21,625 bases of DNA, from positions 1 through 21,625 of IMG/VR virus record IMGVR_UViG_3300043640_000102. One strand, written 5' to 3'. The notes beneath the pieces were generated by a model. The model ran no database searches. It saw nothing but the letters and a program-made list of their open reading frames with translations, and was not told the DNA's origin. A program made the position numbers and the translations under genes. Shown one piece after another: positions 13,228 to 20,548 of the stretch. Numbering within the stretch: the first letter of the stretch is position 1; each line of letters opens with the position of its first letter. This stretch comes from a virus.

Positions 13228-13782
13228 CTAGCTGTAGCCCCAGTTGGCATCGTCCGAGAATTTCGTGAGCAATACCCCGTTTGCGTCCGGGTACAGCGTC
13301 ACCGTGACCTCGTACTCGATGGCGTCGCTGGAGGTGTACACGATGTCCGACCGCTCGGTGACCTCCGCATTACTGGCGTACAGCCGGACGTGATTGGAGC
13401 CGTCCACCACGTCGATGGCCCAAGCCCGCGGGTCAGCGGTCGCAGCCTTAACGTCGATCTTCCACTTGCCGGCCGCAGTCGCGACGACGGCGGAGCCCTT
13501 GTGGTAGACCGAAAGGACCTTGCCGCGCGTCTCGATGAGCTTGAACTTCAGCGTCGCCGTGGAGCCGGAAATGACGGTCCGGACGGTCACGCCGCCCTGC
13601 CACGCCTTGATGTCGGTCGTGTCGTCGGAGTAGGACTCGGTGACACCGTCCTCACTGACGAAGCCGAGGTCGGCGAACGCGGCGGCGAGGGCAGTTGTGG
13701 AATCGGTGGGTGCTGTCGATCCGGTCGCGGCCACCGACACGGCACCGGACACGGCGACACGAACCGCGGCGGCATTAGCCAC
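13228..13782 (-). CDS. Major tail protein (tail tube subunit)
   Basis: This 184-aa protein (starting ANAAAVRVAVSGAVSVAATG) has an LGFVSEDGVTESYSDDTTDIKAWQGG segment followed by alternating beta strands (TVRTVISGSTATLKFKLIET). This is typical of siphophage tube proteins, which stack as hexamer rings around the tape measure. The start is GTG at 13782, with an excellent AGGAGGT 5 nt upstream, which fits high expression. It is followed by two hairpins and then the tail chaperones, the standard order. Confidence 0.9.
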   Translation of the reverse strand: MANAAAVRVAVSGAVSVAATGSTAPTDSTTALAAAFADLGFVSEDGVTESYSDDTTDIKAWQGGVTVRTVISGSTATLKFKLIETRGKVLSVYHKGSAVVATAAGKWKIDVKAATADPRAWAIDVVDGSNHVRLYASNAEVTERSDIVYTSSDAIEYEVTVTLYPDANGVLLTKFSDDANWGYS

Positions 13783-13869
13783 GGGTACCTCCTAAGGACA
13801 TGGTGGGATACCCGCGGTGCGGGCCGGATTAGTGCGCGGAAATCTGGGACGCCGTAAGGCGTTCGGGTG

Positions 13870-14244
13870 CTACTCGGCGCGGAGGGTGAGCGCGACGACG
13901 AGTTGCCAGCGCGGGTCGCCGGATTGGTCGTCCGTGGCGGACGCCGGGCCGGAAAACTCCTCCACCTGATAGCAGGAGACGCCGAGGGTGACCGCGTTCT
14001 TCAGCTCCCATATGGCGCGGCGAGCGGCCATCAGCAGGTCGTGCGCGGCGGTCTCCGTCGGCGCCCACGCGGTGATGGCAAGCCGGGGCTGGTCGCGCAC
14101 CGGCCACAGCACGGTTCCGCCGACGCGACGGATCTGCACGAATGTGGCCGGCCGCGGAGCCGGCACCCGCGAATGAACCTCGGCTGGAGCGACGATCGGA
14201 GTCAGGTAGTCGATGACGAGTCGCGTCGCGTCCGGGTAGCTCAT
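13870..14244 (-). CDS. Tail terminator protein
   Basis: This 124-aa protein starts MSYPDATRLVIDYLTPIV and contains RVPAPRPATFVQIRRVGG, RLAITAWAPTETAAHDLLMAARRAIWEL and a beta-strand end PRWQLVVALTLRAE. This matches the pattern of phage tail terminators/completion proteins that cap the tube and join it to the head. It begins 3 nt after the stop of the HK97-gp10-like gene and lies directly before the major tail protein gene, as expected. Confidence 0.8.
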   Translation of the reverse strand: MSYPDATRLVIDYLTPIVAPAEVHSRVPAPRPATFVQIRRVGGTVLWPVRDQPRLAITAWAPTETAAHDLLMAARRAIWELKNAVTLGVSCYQVEEFSGPASATDDQSGDPRWQLVVALTLRAE

Positions 14245-14247
14245 CCG

Positions 14248-14553
14248 CTAGCCCTTCGCGGCATCGAGCGCCTGGGCGAGCACGTGATGGTCCCGCTCAA
14301 CCTCGACGACGGCAGGGTGGATCGCCACGACTGCGGCTCGCGCGCGGTTGGTCTGGATCTGGCTATCGGCGAAGACGTGCACGCGGCCGGAGTCGACCAG
14401 CCGCTCATCGTCATACCGGGCCTGAGCAACCGCGGCAGCCCGTTGCGCACGGGCATACAGGTGCAGCCGAACCGTTTCCGATTTGAGGATGCCCGCAATG
14501 CCAGCGCGGTTGACGCGGAAGTTCACCAGTCCGTTGCCGCTACGTACGGGCAT
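14248..14553 (-). CDS. HK97-gp10-like head-tail/neck protein
   Basis: This 101-aa protein starts MPVRSGNGLVNFRVNRAGIA and has long helices (VRLHLYARAQRAAAVAQARY) and a VAIHPAVVEVERDHHVLAQALDAA end. The composition and the 'I-----V---L---A--A------A' helix spacing fit HK97-gp10-type proteins of the neck region, found between the stopper and tail terminator genes. It starts 3 nt after the preceding stop. Confidence 0.75.
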   Translation of the reverse strand: MPVRSGNGLVNFRVNRAGIAGILKSETVRLHLYARAQRAAAVAQARYDDERLVDSGRVHVFADSQIQTNRARAAVVAIHPAVVEVERDHHVLAQALDAAKG

Positions 14554-14556
14554 AGT

Positions 14557-14901
14557 TCAGCCCTCCACCTTCTGCAATTGCGCTTCAAGGTGATGCGGGC
14601 CGTGCCCAGGCTGGTCGACGGGCCACGGCGGGCCGGTGATTTCGTAGGTGGCCGGGCCGTCCTCGATGCGGTCCACGCCGGACACGGCCAAGTCGTTCGT
14701 CAGCAGCTTCCCGGCGCCGATAAGCGGCGCCCGGTCGTCGGTGATGGGCTCAGTCGAAGACGGCTGCTCGATGTAGCCCCGGATCGTGCGGCGGGTAGCT
14801 GCCGCGCCGTAGTCGGGCGTGGCGTCGTTCCACCGGTTCGTCGTCGTGGCCGGCTGAACCAGCGTCAAGTCCCGCAGTAGTCGATCGGGCAGTCCACTCA
14901 T
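14557..14901 (-). CDS. Head-tail connector / stopper protein
   Basis: This 114-aa protein starts MSGLPDRLLRDLTLVQPA and contains RTIRGYIEQPSSTEPITDDR and a strand-rich ATYEITGPPWPVDQP segment. It resembles small 'head closure/stopper' proteins (SPP1 gp16-like) that hold DNA in the filled head. Its ATG overlaps the adaptor gene stop by 4 nt (ATGA). The position fits. Confidence 0.75.
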   Translation of the reverse strand: MSGLPDRLLRDLTLVQPATTTNRWNDATPDYGAAATRRTIRGYIEQPSSTEPITDDRAPLIGAGKLLTNDLAVSGVDRIEDGPATYEITGPPWPVDQPGHGPHHLEAQLQKVEG

Positions 14902-15788
14902 CGGTTGCTCATCCGCACAGTGCCGAAGCCCTTGCTGCGGTAGTCGGCGAGCGAACTCTTGTCGTCAGCCGTCAGCCGGACCTGCAACCCGATACCCGCC
15001 GAGTCGATCCGGTAGCTGTAGCTGCCGATCGTCTCGCTCGTGACCCCGCCGGATTGGGTTGGCGCGGTGAGCGTCCGCAGGACCATGCCAACGGCCACGC
15101 CGACCACATCAGCCGGAACCTCGGCATAGCCGTGGGAGTAGGTGATCCGGAAGGTGTAGCCAACGCATTCGTTGAGCCACCACTCCGGCAAGTTGATCTG
15201 GATCCCGATGCCGCCGAGGTAGACGGTTTCGAGCCCGTCCCACCACCAGCCCACCAGCGGGACATTCGGCAGCCCACCGGTGCCCACGCCGACCACGGAT
15301 GCGACTGCGATAGCTGGGCGTTGGGGGAGTCGGATCTGGTCGCCGTCCGGGCGGGTGACGAGAGTGTCATTCGGCACGTAGGTGAAGGTTTGGCCGGTGT
15401 AGCGACGGATCTGTGCTGATGCCGCCGCGAGCAGGCCGCGCGCCCGGGTGGCTTCTGCTGCGGTCAGGTCCCGGCCGAGCGCGTCCTCTAGGTCGGTCGT
15501 GGATGCCAGCGACTCCAGCCGGGCGGGCGGATCGACGGCAACGTCGAAAAAACCGAGATCGACGCCGGTAGCAGCCCCGGAGATTTCCCAGCGGTATTGC
15601 CACCTGCCGGCCATCGTCGTCACCGGCGCGGCCGAGTAGGCGCCGACGCCGGTGTGGTTGATGGCGGTCGCCACGGTGGTGCCGTCCGGCGCGGTGACAG
15701 TCAGGACCACCGTGGCGTCGACCGGGGTGCCAGCGTTGTCCTCGACAGTCAGCTCAATCGGTGGCGCGTCGCCAATATCCCAAGCCAT
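14898..15788 (-). CDS. Head-tail adaptor with an added Ig-like N-terminal domain
   Basis: This 296-aa protein is about twice as long as a usual adaptor. Residues ~1-88 (PPIELTVEDNAGTPVDATVV to WRYRWEISG-like strands) look like a bacterial Ig-like or invasin-type fold. Residues ~90-296 carry the adaptor: LASTTDLEDALGRDLTAAEA, ARGLLAAASAQIRRYTGQTF, VPADVVGVAVGMVLRTLTAP and a final strand plus LADYR-KGFGTVRM segment. The adaptor docks below the portal ring. Ig-like domains on virion proteins often bind sugars weakly. It ends within the stopper start codon (ATGA). Confidence 0.8.
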   Translation of the reverse strand: MAWDIGDAPPIELTVEDNAGTPVDATVVLTVTAPDGTTVATAINHTGVGAYSAAPVTTMAGRWQYRWEISGAATGVDLGFFDVAVDPPARLESLASTTDLEDALGRDLTAAEATRARGLLAAASAQIRRYTGQTFTYVPNDTLVTRPDGDQIRLPQRPAIAVASVVGVGTGGLPNVPLVGWWWDGLETVYLGGIGIQINLPEWWLNECVGYTFRITYSHGYAEVPADVVGVAVGMVLRTLTAPTQSGGVTSETIGSYSYRIDSAGIGLQVRLTADDKSSLADYRSKGFGTVRMSNR

Positions 15789-15791
15789 CGC

Positions 15792-18521
15792 TCACGCTCC
15801 CGTCGGGTTCAGGTCGTTGCTGCGGACGCGAGAGGTGATGTGACTGGTGCGCACCCGGCTACGGAGTCGGCCGCCGGTGCTGGCAACGGGGATCCGCGGT
15901 GTCGGGATGGACGCGATGGCGCGCACCGTGCTGGCTGCGGCCGTGGCGCTGGCGCTTGTAGTCACGGCCGGAGCCAGAACGGCTGCAACTGCCGCAACGG
16001 CGGTCGGGTTTGCGACCGCCGAGGCGGAAACCGTCGGCGCTGGCACCGATGCTGTTGCCGCGACCGTTGATGCGGCCACGGTGGCGCTACCGCCAGCCGA
16101 GACCGCCGGAGCCGGGACGGATGCAATGGCGGTGACCGTGGTGGCAGCGACGGTCGCGAACGCCGAGGCGGAAACCGTCGATGACGGGATCGCTGCGACC
16201 GCGGCGACAGTAGCGGGATCGATGGTTACGTCGATTTCGACCGACTCGAACGCACCTACAGCAGCCGTGGCAGCGACCGCCGGAGCGGCAACCTTCGTGC
16301 TGGCCGAAACGCCCGCCACTGGCACGGCCGCGATCGCCTGCACAGTGGCCGGCGTGACCGAGGTCAGATGCGAAACGGTGACGGTTGGAACCGTCGCCGT
16401 GCCGACCACCACGGCCGGGGTGGCGCCGGCATCGACCGGATCGCCGAACAGGACGACCGGGTCAACCAGGTAGCCGCCGCCGGTACCCAAGTGTGGGAAT
16501 GCCGGGCCGGTGGCGGATCCGGTTAGGTCGAGCCGGCCGTTGCGTACCGGCGTGACCGTGTCGTCGGCGGGCCCGGTTAGGTGGCCGGTGACAACGTCGC
16601 TGGCGAACAGCCCGGACGCGGCGACGTACCGGTCAGGCGTGTGGATCGCCCAGACGTACCGCGGGCCGGCAGTGATGTCGGCGGGCGTGTCGAACGGCGC
16701 CGTATTCCAGCCGCCAGCCGTCGGGCTGGCGAAGGTCCCGGACGCGAGTTCGGTGCCGCCCGTTTCCGAGTCGTAGCTGTAGAGCACCGCGGCGACCGGG
16801 CCGGACGGCAAGGTGGCCGGGAAGTACCAGCGGCAGCCGATCGCTAGGCCATCCGTGTCCGACACCACGAGCGTGCCCAGGGTGTAGGCGAGGCTGTCGT
16901 TGGCGTCCGGGGTGTCCGGGGTCTGCGTGGTGAGCAGGTGTTGCTCTTCGCCCGGGCCGTGGGCGGAGACGGTCGGCGACGGGATCCCGGCGACGGCGGT
17001 GACCGTGCTGGGCGTGACCGCCGAGCCGGTGGAGATCGACACCGCCGGAACGGCCGTGACGCCGGGGACCGCGCCGGGCTGAACCGTTGCATTGTCCGCC
17101 GTGGACACGGTGACCGTCGGTACGTCGGCGACGGCGGAGACTACGTCCGGCGTGGCCGTGGCATCCGTACTGTCGCCGCCACCAGTATCGACGATGGGCC
17201 CGACGTGGAAGTTGGCCTGGTTGCCGCTGGGGGACGACGGGTACGCCGGCGTATCGGCAGATGCCGAGGCCAAGCAGCCGTTGACGGAGTCCGGTGCGGT
17301 CAGGTCGCCATCGGTGTGCGGCCACGTGTAGTGCGCCGTCGCCGAGTACCGGTCGGTGAGGACGGCCGCGATGTAGTGGGTGTCGGCCGTGATCGGTACC
17401 GACGAGTCGAAGGTGACATCGACGTCGCCGCCGGCCGTCCACGTGAACGCCTTGATGGCCAGCGGGGTGGTGTTGCTGACCTCGTACAGCAGGGCGTAGA
17501 GGTTGACGCCGGGCAAGCTTGTCGGTGCGCACCAACGGACACCGGTGCAGTCGCCATCGATCGCGCAATACCACTCAACGCCCAGCGTGTAGAGGACGCC
17601 GACACCGTCAGAGTTGTCGGGGAACTCGGGATCACCCCAGTCGAACGCCTCGATGCCGTGACCGCCGCCACCGGTCGAGACGGTGGGCGTATCGACTGCG
17701 GCGACTGCCGCCACCACGGACGGGGTGACGATCGAACCGGTGTGAATCGTGACCGCCGGAGCCGCAGTGACAGCGGAGACGATGCTGGGCGTGACTACTG
17801 AGCCGGTCTTGACGGCCACACTCGGTACGGCGGTGACACCAGCAACGACAGCCGGAGTGGCGGTCGCGTCAGTGCCACCGGCCGGGACGATCTCGAAGAT
17901 TTTGTAGGACCACGCAGCGGCGCCGGTGCTGCCAGCATCAAAGTTGAGCGTTACGGTCTGGCCGGTACCGCTGGTGTTCGCGGCCTTGTAGACGGAGATC
18001 CCGTCGATATTGCCCGCCGAATGAAACGCGACCGCCGTATCGGTACTAGTCGGCAGGCCAAGGGCATTCCACTCAATGCCGGTAGCGACCATCCGGCAGC
18101 CGTTGTTGGTATTGGTGACATTGACGGACAGGTTGTTCGTCGTCGACGTGCTCTGCGCCTTCGACACCACGGCCGACGTGCTGGCCGTACCCGTGTAGGT
18201 GACCGGCTTGACACCCTTGGTGCTGGTGGTTCCCGACCCGGACCACGTCGCCGTGACGGTCATCCCGGCATGCGACGCGCTGGTGAACGCCCAGCTAGCC
18301 GCTACGGTGCCGCCGCCGGTGCCGACCTGCGCGGTGCCGATCGGCGTCCACGTCAAGCCGACCGAGTCAGTAACCACGCAGGTGATTGACCCGGTGCCCG
18401 AGTCGCACACCGAGGGCACGATGATCAGCGAGTTGGCGGCCGGTGAGAACGTCGCCGAGGTGACGGCGTTGGTGCCGGAGTTGGTTGTCCAAGCCGGGTC
18501 TAGGTCGACTGCGATAGCCAC
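15792..18521 (-). CDS. Modular fibre-like structural protein with 22-residue repeats (909 aa)
   Basis: Residues 1-215 form a beta-rich domain (SGTNAVTSATFSPAANSLII). Residues ~286-445 and ~522-692 are two related modules (YTLGVEWYCAIDGDCTGVRW and YTLGTLVVSD--GLAIGCRW, then DTHYIAAVLTDRYSA or PRYVWAIHTPDRYVA), similar to DUF4082-type beta domains. Between and after them are blocks of ~22-residue Ala/Val/Thr/Pro repeats ('TPxxVxAVAxVPxxTVSxG'): 3 copies, 3 copies and 8 copies. The last ~30 residues are basic (RLRSRVRTSHITSRVRSN). No enzyme motif is seen. The GTG at 18521 follows GGGGGT. It lies upstream of the adaptor gene, so it may decorate the head or neck, though a tail or receptor role cannot be excluded. 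Confidence 0.7.
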   Translation of the reverse strand: MAIAVDLDPAWTTNSGTNAVTSATFSPAANSLIIVPSVCDSGTGSITCVVTDSVGLTWTPIGTAQVGTGGGTVAASWAFTSASHAGMTVTATWSGSGTTSTKGVKPVTYTGTASTSAVVSKAQSTSTTNNLSVNVTNTNNGCRMVATGIEWNALGLPTSTDTAVAFHSAGNIDGISVYKAANTSGTGQTVTLNFDAGSTGAAAWSYKIFEIVPAGGTDATATPAVVAGVTAVPSVAVKTGSVVTPSIVSAVTAAPAVTIHTGSIVTPSVVAAVAAVDTPTVSTGGGGHGIEAFDWGDPEFPDNSDGVGVLYTLGVEWYCAIDGDCTGVRWCAPTSLPGVNLYALLYEVSNTTPLAIKAFTWTAGGDVDVTFDSSVPITADTHYIAAVLTDRYSATAHYTWPHTDGDLTAPDSVNGCLASASADTPAYPSSPSGNQANFHVGPIVDTGGGDSTDATATPDVVSAVADVPTVTVSTADNATVQPGAVPGVTAVPAVSISTGSAVTPSTVTAVAGIPSPTVSAHGPGEEQHLLTTQTPDTPDANDSLAYTLGTLVVSDTDGLAIGCRWYFPATLPSGPVAAVLYSYDSETGGTELASGTFASPTAGGWNTAPFDTPADITAGPRYVWAIHTPDRYVAASGLFASDVVTGHLTGPADDTVTPVRNGRLDLTGSATGPAFPHLGTGGGYLVDPVVLFGDPVDAGATPAVVVGTATVPTVTVSHLTSVTPATVQAIAAVPVAGVSASTKVAAPAVAATAAVGAFESVEIDVTIDPATVAAVAAIPSSTVSASAFATVAATTVTAIASVPAPAVSAGGSATVAASTVAATASVPAPTVSASAVANPTAVAAVAAVLAPAVTTSASATAAASTVRAIASIPTPRIPVASTGGRLRSRVRTSHITSRVRSNDLNPTGA
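15891..16424 (-). repeat. Block of eight ~66-bp coding repeats
   Basis: These encode residues ~700-877 of the 909-aa protein: copies of a ~22-residue unit such as DPATVAAVAAIPSSTVSASA and TVAASTVAATASVPAPTVSA. One copy is degenerate (VGAFESVEIDVT). Confidence 0.8.
16959..17156 (-). repeat. Block of three ~66-bp coding repeats
   Basis: These encode residues ~456-521 of the 909-aa protein (TPDVVSAVADVPTVTVSTAD, then VTAVPAVSISTGS, then TPSTVTAVAGIPSPTVSA), which link the two DUF4082-like modules. Confidence 0.8.
17667..17858 (-). repeat. Block of three ~66-bp coding repeats
   Basis: These encode residues ~222-285 of the 909-aa protein (TPAVVAGVTAVPSVAVKTG, TPSIVSAVTAAPAVTIHTG, TPSVVAAVAAVDTPTVSTG), which link the N-terminal domain to the first DUF4082-like module. 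Confidence 0.8.
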
Positions 18522-18537
18522 GAAGGACCCCCGCCCG

Positions 18538-19605
18538 TCAGCCGGTGTAGTCGGTCAGGTGTCCGTCGTTGTCGTCCGGCCACCAATACTTGCCGTGGTC
18601 AGACGTGGAGAGTGCGGCGAAGTCGTCCCCGGCGCGGACCTGGAACCGGTTGCCCGCCCACGCGTTCGTACCGTCTCCGTCGTTCCAGACGTTGTTGAAC
18701 CACGGGCCGAAGATGCAATCCAACTCGGCGGAGAATATGTTGCCTGTGACCGTGATGTTGGTGCCCTGCCACGGATCCCGGGCGCCGACGCACAGCGAGT
18801 AGCCCCAGCCGCTCACGTAGCAGTTGGTGATGGACACCCGGTTGTACGTCGAATCGCCCTGCAATGCGACGCCGTTCGTATTGCCTAGGCTCGCAATCGT
18901 GCAGTGGTCGACGATAGTGTCGTGGCCGCCGCCCTCGCTATCTGGGCCGATTCCGTCGTGGTGGTAATTCTGGCCTGGAGGAGCGCCGGACGAGTCCGTG
19001 TCGGAACAGTCATGGATGTAGCAGTTGGTGAAACGCGCCGGGTGGGACGCATCTGTCCCGCCGGTGCCTTCCAGCCCTGCACCGCCCCAAATGTCGCAGT
19101 GGTCAAACTCGACAACCGTGCCCTCCACCTCGTTGGCAATCAGCTGCCAACTCTGGCTGTAGGGCGTGCCGGGCGCGGTCCGGCTTGACGACATGGAACC
19201 GTCATTCCCTGGCGGTGCCGAGTACTGATTGGGCTTGAAGGTGCAGTACCGAAAAGTGACCGTCGTTGCGCAGTAAATCTGCACCATGTTGTCATTCGGC
19301 AACGTGCCTTCGAAAACGCATCCGACAAAGGTCAGACGGTCACCAACACTCTGGTAGCCGATGTACGACTTGCCCAGCATCCGCTTGTAGCTGATGACGG
19401 TATCGTCGGCGACCTGGACGAAGCAGTTGCCATCCTGGGACATGCCGCCGGTCCAGTCGGCGACGGATCCGGGATAGCTCGGCTCCCGCAGGTAGCCCGT
19501 ATTGGAGTCGTCCGGCCAGTAGCCGCTGCCGTCGTTGGGCCGGGATGTGAGCGCCGTCCCGCGCGAACTCCCGGTGCCGATCAGCCGAACATCAACCCGA
19601 GCCAT
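18538..19605 (-). CDS. Right-handed parallel beta-helix protein (355 aa)
   Basis: From ARVDVRLIGTGSSRGT onward the protein shows serial beta-helix coils with N/C-rich turns: LTFVGCVFEGT, VTFRYCTFKP, VVEFDHCDIWGGAG, ARFTNCYIHDC, DTIVDHCTIASLG, VSITNCYVSGWG and ITVTGNIFSA. Such folds occur in polysaccharide lyases and in phage depolymerase tailspikes, but also in inert structural spikes. I cannot identify catalytic acids with confidence. The ATG at 19605 is chosen because it starts 7 nt after the stop of the upstream gene; the longer frame adds a low-quality N-terminus. It precedes the 909-aa fibre gene by 16 nt, so the two probably act together. Confidence 0.8.
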   Translation of the reverse strand: MARVDVRLIGTGSSRGTALTSRPNDGSGYWPDDSNTGYLREPSYPGSVADWTGGMSQDGNCFVQVADDTVISYKRMLGKSYIGYQSVGDRLTFVGCVFEGTLPNDNMVQIYCATTVTFRYCTFKPNQYSAPPGNDGSMSSSRTAPGTPYSQSWQLIANEVEGTVVEFDHCDIWGGAGLEGTGGTDASHPARFTNCYIHDCSDTDSSGAPPGQNYHHDGIGPDSEGGGHDTIVDHCTIASLGNTNGVALQGDSTYNRVSITNCYVSGWGYSLCVGARDPWQGTNITVTGNIFSAELDCIFGPWFNNVWNDGDGTNAWAGNRFQVRAGDDFAALSTSDHGKYWWPDDNDGHLTDYTG

Positions 19606-19612
19606 CGGAGGC

Positions 19613-20068
19613 CTACGGGGGAGTGAGGTCGATGGTGAAAATTCCCCCGCTGGCGAATTGGACGGCCAGCGTCCCCGCAACGGTGCTGTAATCCGCCCCG
19701 AAGTTCACCAGCAGGATGGCGTTGTTGCCAGTCAGCACATCCGCGTAGATCAGGGCGCAGCGAGCACCGGTGATGGTGGAGGTTGCCCACGACAGGTCAT
19801 CGCCGTCCCATTTCAGGGTTCCGGTCGGTGACTCGGTGACCGTGGTGGTCGTGACCACTATGCCGCCCGCGGTGTACCCGGTGCCGCTGCACTCGTTGGC
19901 ATTGTACGGGCTCACCCCATACGCGGTGTCGCTGGAGAAGTTCGGGGTGATGCTGTTGGTGAACAGCGCCGCCTTGTGGGTTTCGAGGTCCAGGTCGATC
20001 GCAAGCTGAGTCGTATCGAGAATGTCGATCCACGTCGGCAGGAACAGGCCGGAGACGGTGACAGCCAT
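19613..20068 (-). CDS. Small beta-rich phage structural protein (151 aa)
   Basis: It starts MAVTVSGLFLPTWIDILDTT and contains LDLETHKAALFTNSITPNFS, AYGVSPYNANECSGTGYTAG and a strand-rich TLAVQFASGGIFTIDLTPP end. I recall very similar short proteins in many actinophage structural operons ('DLETHK-ALFTNS--P-FS', 'ANE--GTGYTAGG'), annotated as hypothetical or minor structural. A virion role is likely; capsid decoration or fibre attachment is an inference from position. The ATG at 20068 lies next to the stop of the preceding gene. Confidence 0.7.
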   Translation of the reverse strand: MAVTVSGLFLPTWIDILDTTQLAIDLDLETHKAALFTNSITPNFSSDTAYGVSPYNANECSGTGYTAGGIVVTTTTVTESPTGTLKWDGDDLSWATSTITGARCALIYADVLTGNNAILLVNFGADYSTVAGTLAVQFASGGIFTIDLTPP

Positions 20069-20069
20069 G

Positions 20070-20327
20070 TCAGCCCACCTTCACAGTCGCCGGGACGATG
20101 GTCGCCGAGCCGGGGTCCTTCGTTGCGACCATCAGCCCACCCGATCGTGCTTCGTCCCGAGCGTCGGCGAGTGCCTGCGATGCGGCCCGGTGAGCCGCGC
20201 GGGTCTCCGGAGTCTGGCTATCCCGATACGCCGTCTTGGCTTCGTTCATCGCGGTCTCCAGTCGGGCCATGTCGTCGAGCTGGGCCGCCATGGCCCGTAG
20301 CTCCGCCGCCCTGTCGCTGCTATTCAT
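20070..20327 (-). CDS. Small coiled-coil protein (85 aa)
   Basis: Residues 1-65 are almost continuous charged helix (DRAAELRAMAAQLDDMARLE, NEAKTAYRDSQ, ETRAAHRAASQALADARDEA), followed by a strand-like tail (GSATIVPATVKVG). It has no membrane segment. Its ATG overlaps the end of the 70-aa gene by 8 nt, so they are translationally coupled. It may be a scaffold, a trimerisation stalk or an assembly factor for the beta-rich protein that follows; the function is not known. Confidence 0.65.
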   Translation of the reverse strand: MNSSDRAAELRAMAAQLDDMARLETAMNEAKTAYRDSQTPETRAAHRAASQALADARDEARSGGLMVATKDPGSATIVPATVKVG

Positions 20328-20532
20328 CAGTCCTCACCTCGGTGATTGGCATGCTGGCGTGCAGGCGCGGTGCACGGATCAGGACGTCTTGCCGGCCATC
20401 CCAGTGATGGGTGGTGGTGTTGCGGTGTTCGTCGGTAACCGGGTTGGTCCAGTCCTTGCCGTGGCGCGAGTAGCCGGTCTGGACGCCGATGCTGAGGAGC
20501 TTTTCGCGGTCGATCGGGGTGCCCTCGGGCAT
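20320..20532 (-). CDS. Small hypothetical phage protein (70 aa)
   Basis: It starts MPEGTPIDREKLLSIGVQTG and contains YSRHGKDWTNPVTDEHRNTT followed by THHWDGRQDVLIRAP. It is rich in His, Asp and Arg, has no cysteine and no membrane segment. The ATG at 20532 has GGAAGG about 8 nt upstream; a longer frame overlapping the glycosyltransferase is rejected as a shadow. No family was recognised. It is coupled to the coiled-coil gene. Confidence 0.65.
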   Translation of the reverse strand: MPEGTPIDREKLLSIGVQTGYSRHGKDWTNPVTDEHRNTTTHHWDGRQDVLIRAPRLHASMPITEVRTDE

Positions 20533-20548
20533 GGCGATTCCTTCCCGC

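Noticed and set aside
15847-16473. A long + strand reading frame of 208 codons opposite the repeat fibre gene
   Set aside because: It is the mirror image of the Ala/Val/Thr repeats of the - strand gene; the GC-rich repeat keeps the opposite frame open. It has no ribosome binding site and no domain.
15891-17858. Regular ~66-bp repeats as a CRISPR array
   Set aside because: The repeats are coding, imperfect and follow codon structure. There are no constant repeats with unique spacers and no cas genes.
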